Of a stretch of DNA of 32,878 bases, positions 29,450-32,878 are shown one piece after another. The DNA comes from an uncultured Clostridia bacterium (GTDB lineage Bacteria; Bacillota; Clostridia; Peptostreptococcales; Anaerovoracaceae). The DNA is taken from the NCBI GenBank assembly GCA_934247125.1, contig CAKQIZ010000010.1, positions 1 to 32,878 of the forward strand, in the 5' to 3' direction. The notes beneath the pieces were generated by a model, which was not told the DNA's origin, did no database searches, and saw only the letters and a program-made list of their open reading frames with translations. Position 1 is the stretch's first letter. Every line of letters starts with the position of its first letter. The position numbers and the translations under genes were made by a program.

Positions 29450-32400
29450 CTATTTAAAGTATTTCACGCCCGACTCGAAGATCTTCTGATCTTTCTCGCC
29501 GAGAACGTTCTTGTAGAGATCTCTGCCTATCCTTTCCGAATGACCCATCTTGCCGAATACTCTCCCGTCCGGTGATGTGATGCCCTCGATCGCCATCGCA
29601 GACCCGTTCGGGTTGAATGCGATATCCATAGAAGGCTTGCCGTCAAAGCCCACGTACTGCGTAGCGATCTGACCGTTTGCAGCCAGCTGCTGCAGCACTT
29701 CCTCGCTCGCGATGAATCTTCCTTCGCCATGCGATACCGGTATCGTGAACACGTCGCCCACGCTCACGCCTGCCAGCCAAGGTGATTTCACCGAAGTCAC
29801 TCCGGTCCTCACGAGACACGATGCATGACGGCCGATCCTGTTGTAAGTCAGCGTCGGGCTGTTTTCCGTGCCGTCCGTGATCTTTCCGTCCGGAACGAGC
29901 CCCAGCTTTATCAGTGCCTGGAAACCGTTGCAGATACCGAGCATCAGACCGTCTCTCTTTTCGAGCAGTTCAGCGACCGCATCCTTTATTCCCGGATTTC
30001 GGAAAACCGCAGTGATGAACTTAGCTGAGCCGTCCGGTTCATCTCCGCCTGAGAAGCCGCCCGGGATCATGATGATCTGACTGGTCCTGATCTTCTGTTC
30101 GAGTTCCTTTATCGAATCCTCCAGCTGAGCTGTCGTAAGGTTTCTTATTATATGGATGTCCGATTCAGCGCCGGCTTTCCTGAACGCTCTTGCCGAATCC
30201 ATCTCGCAGTTCGTTCCCGGGAATGCCGGTATCACTACTCTAGGTCTTGCGACCTTTACGAGCGGCCCGGTCATGTTTCTCTGAGTGAAGAACGGCTGTG
30301 CCACAGGCGTCTTGTCGAGTCCGCCGCGCTGTTCCGCAGTCCTTACAGGGAACACGCTTTCCTCAGGCTCCTGCCACTTCGCAGTGATCTCAGCCAGATC
30401 CTCAGCTTCTCCGTTTATCACGAGTCTGCCGGACATGTCAGTCTTTCCAAGGACCGCATAAACAGCTCCCGCCATCAGGCTGTCCACATCTTCGCCTGCC
30501 GGGATCTCGATCACCATCGAACCGAACATCGGCGAAAGCATATCGCCCTCGACTCTGACATCAGCGCCGATCCTGTTGCCGACTGCCATTTTTACGAGAG
30601 TCATGTAAAGGCCTCCGCGTCCTATCGCATCGGCTGCGAGCAGCTTGCCTGACGCTGCCAGCTCTCTGACCTTCAGCATGTTGTTTCTGTATATCTCAAA
30701 ATCTATTATCCCGTCTTTATCTACCGGCGAAGTCAGTGCCACGAGCGTGCTGCCCGCGAATTTGAACTCAGGCGAGACCACATCTCCCGCATCGACTGCT
30801 GTTATCGCAAAAGAGGCAAGTGTCGGCGGCACATCTATATCCATGAACGTGCCGGACATGCTGTCCTTTCCGCCTATAGCCGGGATCTCCAGCTCTTTCT
30901 GCACTCTCAGCGCTCCGAGAAGCGCTGCCATCGGCTTGCCCCATCTTGCCGGATCCTCGCCGAGTTTTTCGAAGTATTCCTGGAAAGTCAGGCGGATCTT
31001 TCTGTAGTCTCCGCCCATCGCCGCTATCTTCGTCACCGAGTCGATGACCGCATAGAGTGCTCCGTGGAACGGGCTGTTCATCGCAAGCTCAGGGTCAAAG
31101 CCGTAACTCATGATCGTTGCCGTCTCCGTCTCGCCCTCTGTCACAGGCAGCTTGGCAGCCATTCCTGCCGCCGGAGTGAGCTGATATTTGCCGCCGAGAG
31201 GCATCAGCACCGTAGCTGCTCCGATCGTGCTGTCGAATCTTTCGATCAGGCCTTTCTTGCTGCAGCAGTTGAGATCTGTCAGCAGCTGCTCTTTCGTCTT
31301 CGTCTCCGTGAGAACGTCAGCCAGCTCGCCGCCTGCCGCCTTTACAGCCTCAGGGTCGGCAGCGAATGCTTTTGCAAACTGCTGCGCTCCGTTGGTGTTC
31401 AGGAAGTCTCTGCTGAGATCGAGGATGCAATTTTCTCTCCAGTACATCCTCACTCTGTTCGTGTCGGTCACCTCTGCGACCTTAGTAGCCTCGAGGTTTT
31501 CCTCAGCAGCATACTTTATGAACTCCTGCTCTTTATCGGCGTCGACTACAACTGCCATTCTTTCCTGCGACTCAGAGATCGCAAGCTCTGTGCCGTCGAG
31601 GCCGTCGTACTTCTTCGGCACGAGATCGAGGTTGATCTCGAGACCGTCGGCCAGCTCGCCGATAGCTACAGACACGCCGCCGGCGCCGAAGTCATTGCAG
31701 CGCTTTATAAGTGTAGCGACTTCTTTTCTTCTGAAAAGTCTCTGTATATTTCGCTCTACAGGCGGATTTCCCTTCTGGACTTCTGCTCCGCACTGCAGTA
31801 TCGATTCCTCCGTATGTTCCTTGGACGAGCCTGTAGCTCCGCCGCATCCGTCGCGGCCTGTCCTGCCGCCGACTAGGATTATCACGTCGCCTTTCTGAGG
31901 GACTTTTCTTATCACGTGATCCGCCGGTGCAGCTCCGACTACCGCTCCGATCTCCATTCTTTTGGCAACGTAGTTGTCATGGTACACTTCGTCGACGAGG
32001 CCTGTCGCAAGCCCGATCTGGTTTCCGTACGAGCTGTATCCGTGTGCGGCTTCCGTCGTGATCTTTCGCTGCGGCAGCTTGCCGCTCAGCGTATCCTCGA
32101 TAGGCGTCCTCGGATCTGCCGTGCCTGTCACTCTCATCGCCTGGTACACATATACTCTGCCCGAAAGCGGGTCTCTTATCGCTCCGCCGAGGCATGTCGC
32201 AGCTCCGCCGAACGGCTCGATCTCTGTCGGATGGTTGTGCGTCTCGTTCTTGAACATCACGAGCCAGTCCTCTTCCCTGCCGTCGATCTTCGCCCTGACC
32301 TTGATGCTGCATGCGTTGATCTCTTCTGATTCATCGAGGTCTTCAGCCTTGCCGTGCTTCTTGAGGTACTTCGCGCCGATGCACGCCATATCCATCAGAC

Positions 32401-32878
32401 AGAGGTTCTTGTCTCTGTCGCCGTACACGTCTTTTCTGATATCGAGGTACTGTGCAAAGGCCTGCGCCACGAGTCTGCCGTAAGGGCTGTCGTCAAAGCC
32501 GACTTCTTCGAGTGTCGTGTTGAAAGTTGTGTGTCTGCAGTGATCCGACCAGTATGTGTCGATGACCTTGAGCTCTGTAAGTGTCGGATCTCTGCGCTCA
32601 TCACGCGCATAGTATTCCTGAACGAATTTTATATCTTCGGGGCTCATCGCAAAGCCCATCTCTTTTCTGTAGTCTTCGAGTTCCGGCTCTCTCATCGTCC
32701 TGAAGCCTTTTATCACTGCCACGTCTTCAGGCGCAGTCATCTCCATTTCGAGATCCTGCGGCTTCTCATCCGCAGCGATCTGCGAGTCGACCGGGTTCAC
32801 ACAGTATTTCTTTATCGCTTCGAGGTCTGCATCACTGATGTTTCCCTCAGGCACTATCACTCTTGCAAATTTTACAGT
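29450..32878 (-). CDS. purL: Phosphoribosylformylglycinamidine synthase, single-chain, 5' end missing
   Basis: 1142 residues are encoded and the frame runs off the right edge; roughly the first 100 residues of a ~1250-residue protein are outside. The enzyme converts FGAR to FGAM with ATP and glutamine (step four). Seen in order: YWSDHCRHTTF (the FGAM synthase core), MFKNETHNHPTEIEPFGGAATC, GGRTGRDGCGGATGSS, a second PurM-like half with IGGKDSMSGTF, and a C-terminal class I glutaminase. The glutaminase has the nucleophile cysteine in GICNGFQAL and the histidine-glutamate pair in SHGEGRF. The single-chain form is like that of enterobacteria and many Clostridia, not the PurS-PurQ-PurL split of Bacillus. 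It begins the visible part of the purine operon; the promoter is outside the window. Confidence 0.96.
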   Translation of the reverse strand, partial: TVKFARVIVPEGNISDADLEAIKKYCVNPVDSQIAADEKPQDLEMEMTAPEDVAVIKGFRTMREPELEDYRKEMGFAMSPEDIKFVQEYYARDERRDPTLTELKVIDTYWSDHCRHTTFNTTLEEVGFDDSPYGRLVAQAFAQYLDIRKDVYGDRDKNLCLMDMACIGAKYLKKHGKAEDLDESEEINACSIKVRAKIDGREEDWLVMFKNETHNHPTEIEPFGGAATCLGGAIRDPLSGRVYVYQAMRVTGTADPRTPIEDTLSGKLPQRKITTEAAHGYSSYGNQIGLATGLVDEVYHDNYVAKRMEIGAVVGAAPADHVIRKVPQKGDVIILVGGRTGRDGCGGATGSSKEHTEESILQCGAEVQKGNPPVERNIQRLFRRKEVATLIKRCNDFGAGGVSVAIGELADGLEINLDLVPKKYDGLDGTELAISESQERMAVVVDADKEQEFIKYAAEENLEATKVAEVTDTNRVRMYWRENCILDLSRDFLNTNGAQQFAKAFAADPEAVKAAGGELADVLTETKTKEQLLTDLNCCSKKGLIERFDSTIGAATVLMPLGGKYQLTPAAGMAAKLPVTEGETETATIMSYGFDPELAMNSPFHGALYAVIDSVTKIAAMGGDYRKIRLTFQEYFEKLGEDPARWGKPMAALLGALRVQKELEIPAIGGKDSMSGTFMDIDVPPTLASFAITAVDAGDVVSPEFKFAGSTLVALTSPVDKDGIIDFEIYRNNMLKVRELAASGKLLAADAIGRGGLYMTLVKMAVGNRIGADVRVEGDMLSPMFGSMVIEIPAGEDVDSLMAGAVYAVLGKTDMSGRLVINGEAEDLAEITAKWQEPEESVFPVRTAEQRGGLDKTPVAQPFFTQRNMTGPLVKVARPRVVIPAFPGTNCEMDSARAFRKAGAESDIHIIRNLTTAQLEDSIKELEQKIRTSQIIMIPGGFSGGDEPDGSAKFITAVFRNPGIKDAVAELLEKRDGLMLGICNGFQALIKLGLVPDGKITDGTENSPTLTYNRIGRHASCLVRTGVTSVKSPWLAGVSVGDVFTIPVSHGEGRFIASEEVLQQLAANGQIATQYVGFDGKPSMDIAFNPNGSAMAIEGITSPDGRVFGKMGHSERIGRDLYKNVLGEKDQKIFESGVKYFK

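Noticed and set aside
30152..31898. Long plus-strand ORFs antisense to purL, and similar ones antisense to other pur and por genes
   Set aside because: They mirror the codon bias of the real genes on the minus strand and contain no recognisable domains or ribosome binding sites.

Overview
The window reads as chromosome of an anaerobic, endospore-forming Clostridia-type Firmicute of moderate G+C content. I infer this from the four-subunit pyruvate-type ferredoxin oxidoreductase, the spore-cortex genes yabP-yabQ beside divIC, an LtaS-type sulfatase, a lysine riboswitch in front of dapA, the clostridial single-chain PurL, and purine-rich Shine-Dalgarno sites. A species cannot be named from sequence alone. 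Nearly all genes except dapA and the three-gene membrane cluster are on the minus strand.

Layout. (1) 1-1326: the first codons of a minus-strand gene (ATG at 34), a 426-bp segment bounded by perfect 22-bp inverted repeats (56-77 and 460-481), and a complete tyrosine recombinase gene whose stop codon touches the right repeat. This has the architecture of a phase-variable promoter inversion switch. (2) 1700-5745: two tandem paralogous metal-dependent amidohydrolases separated by a repeat-rich spacer. (3) 6193-7540: promoter, lysine riboswitch with terminator, dapA and its terminator. (4) 7714-10789: por operon (gamma, delta, alpha, beta). (5) 11290-12352: YbaK-type deacylase and a GNAT acetyltransferase. 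(6) 13096-14807: three small single-pass membrane proteins of the DUF4860/pseudopilin-like kind. (7) 14978-20340: flavoprotein, ltaS, rsmA, rnmV, divIC, yabQ, yabP. (8) 21389-32878: purine operon purL-E-C-M-N-F-O-H-D, read leftward and ending at a strong terminator at 21141-21183.

The purine operon covers most steps from PRPP to IMP. It makes IMP by a split route: a stand-alone AICAR formyltransferase plus an archaeal-type PurO cyclohydrolase replace bifunctional PurH. Its PurF lacks the N-terminal nucleophilic cysteine. PurB and PurK are not in the window.

The long spacers are unusually structured. They hold three copies of a ~255-bp element bounded by TTGTGTA/TACACAA ends, two arrays of a ~51-nt two-hairpin module inside the purine operon, several short tandem repeats, and rows of consecutive hairpins downstream of genes. 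The strongest candidates for something undescribed are the inversion switch, the 255-bp element and the covarying 51-nt modules.
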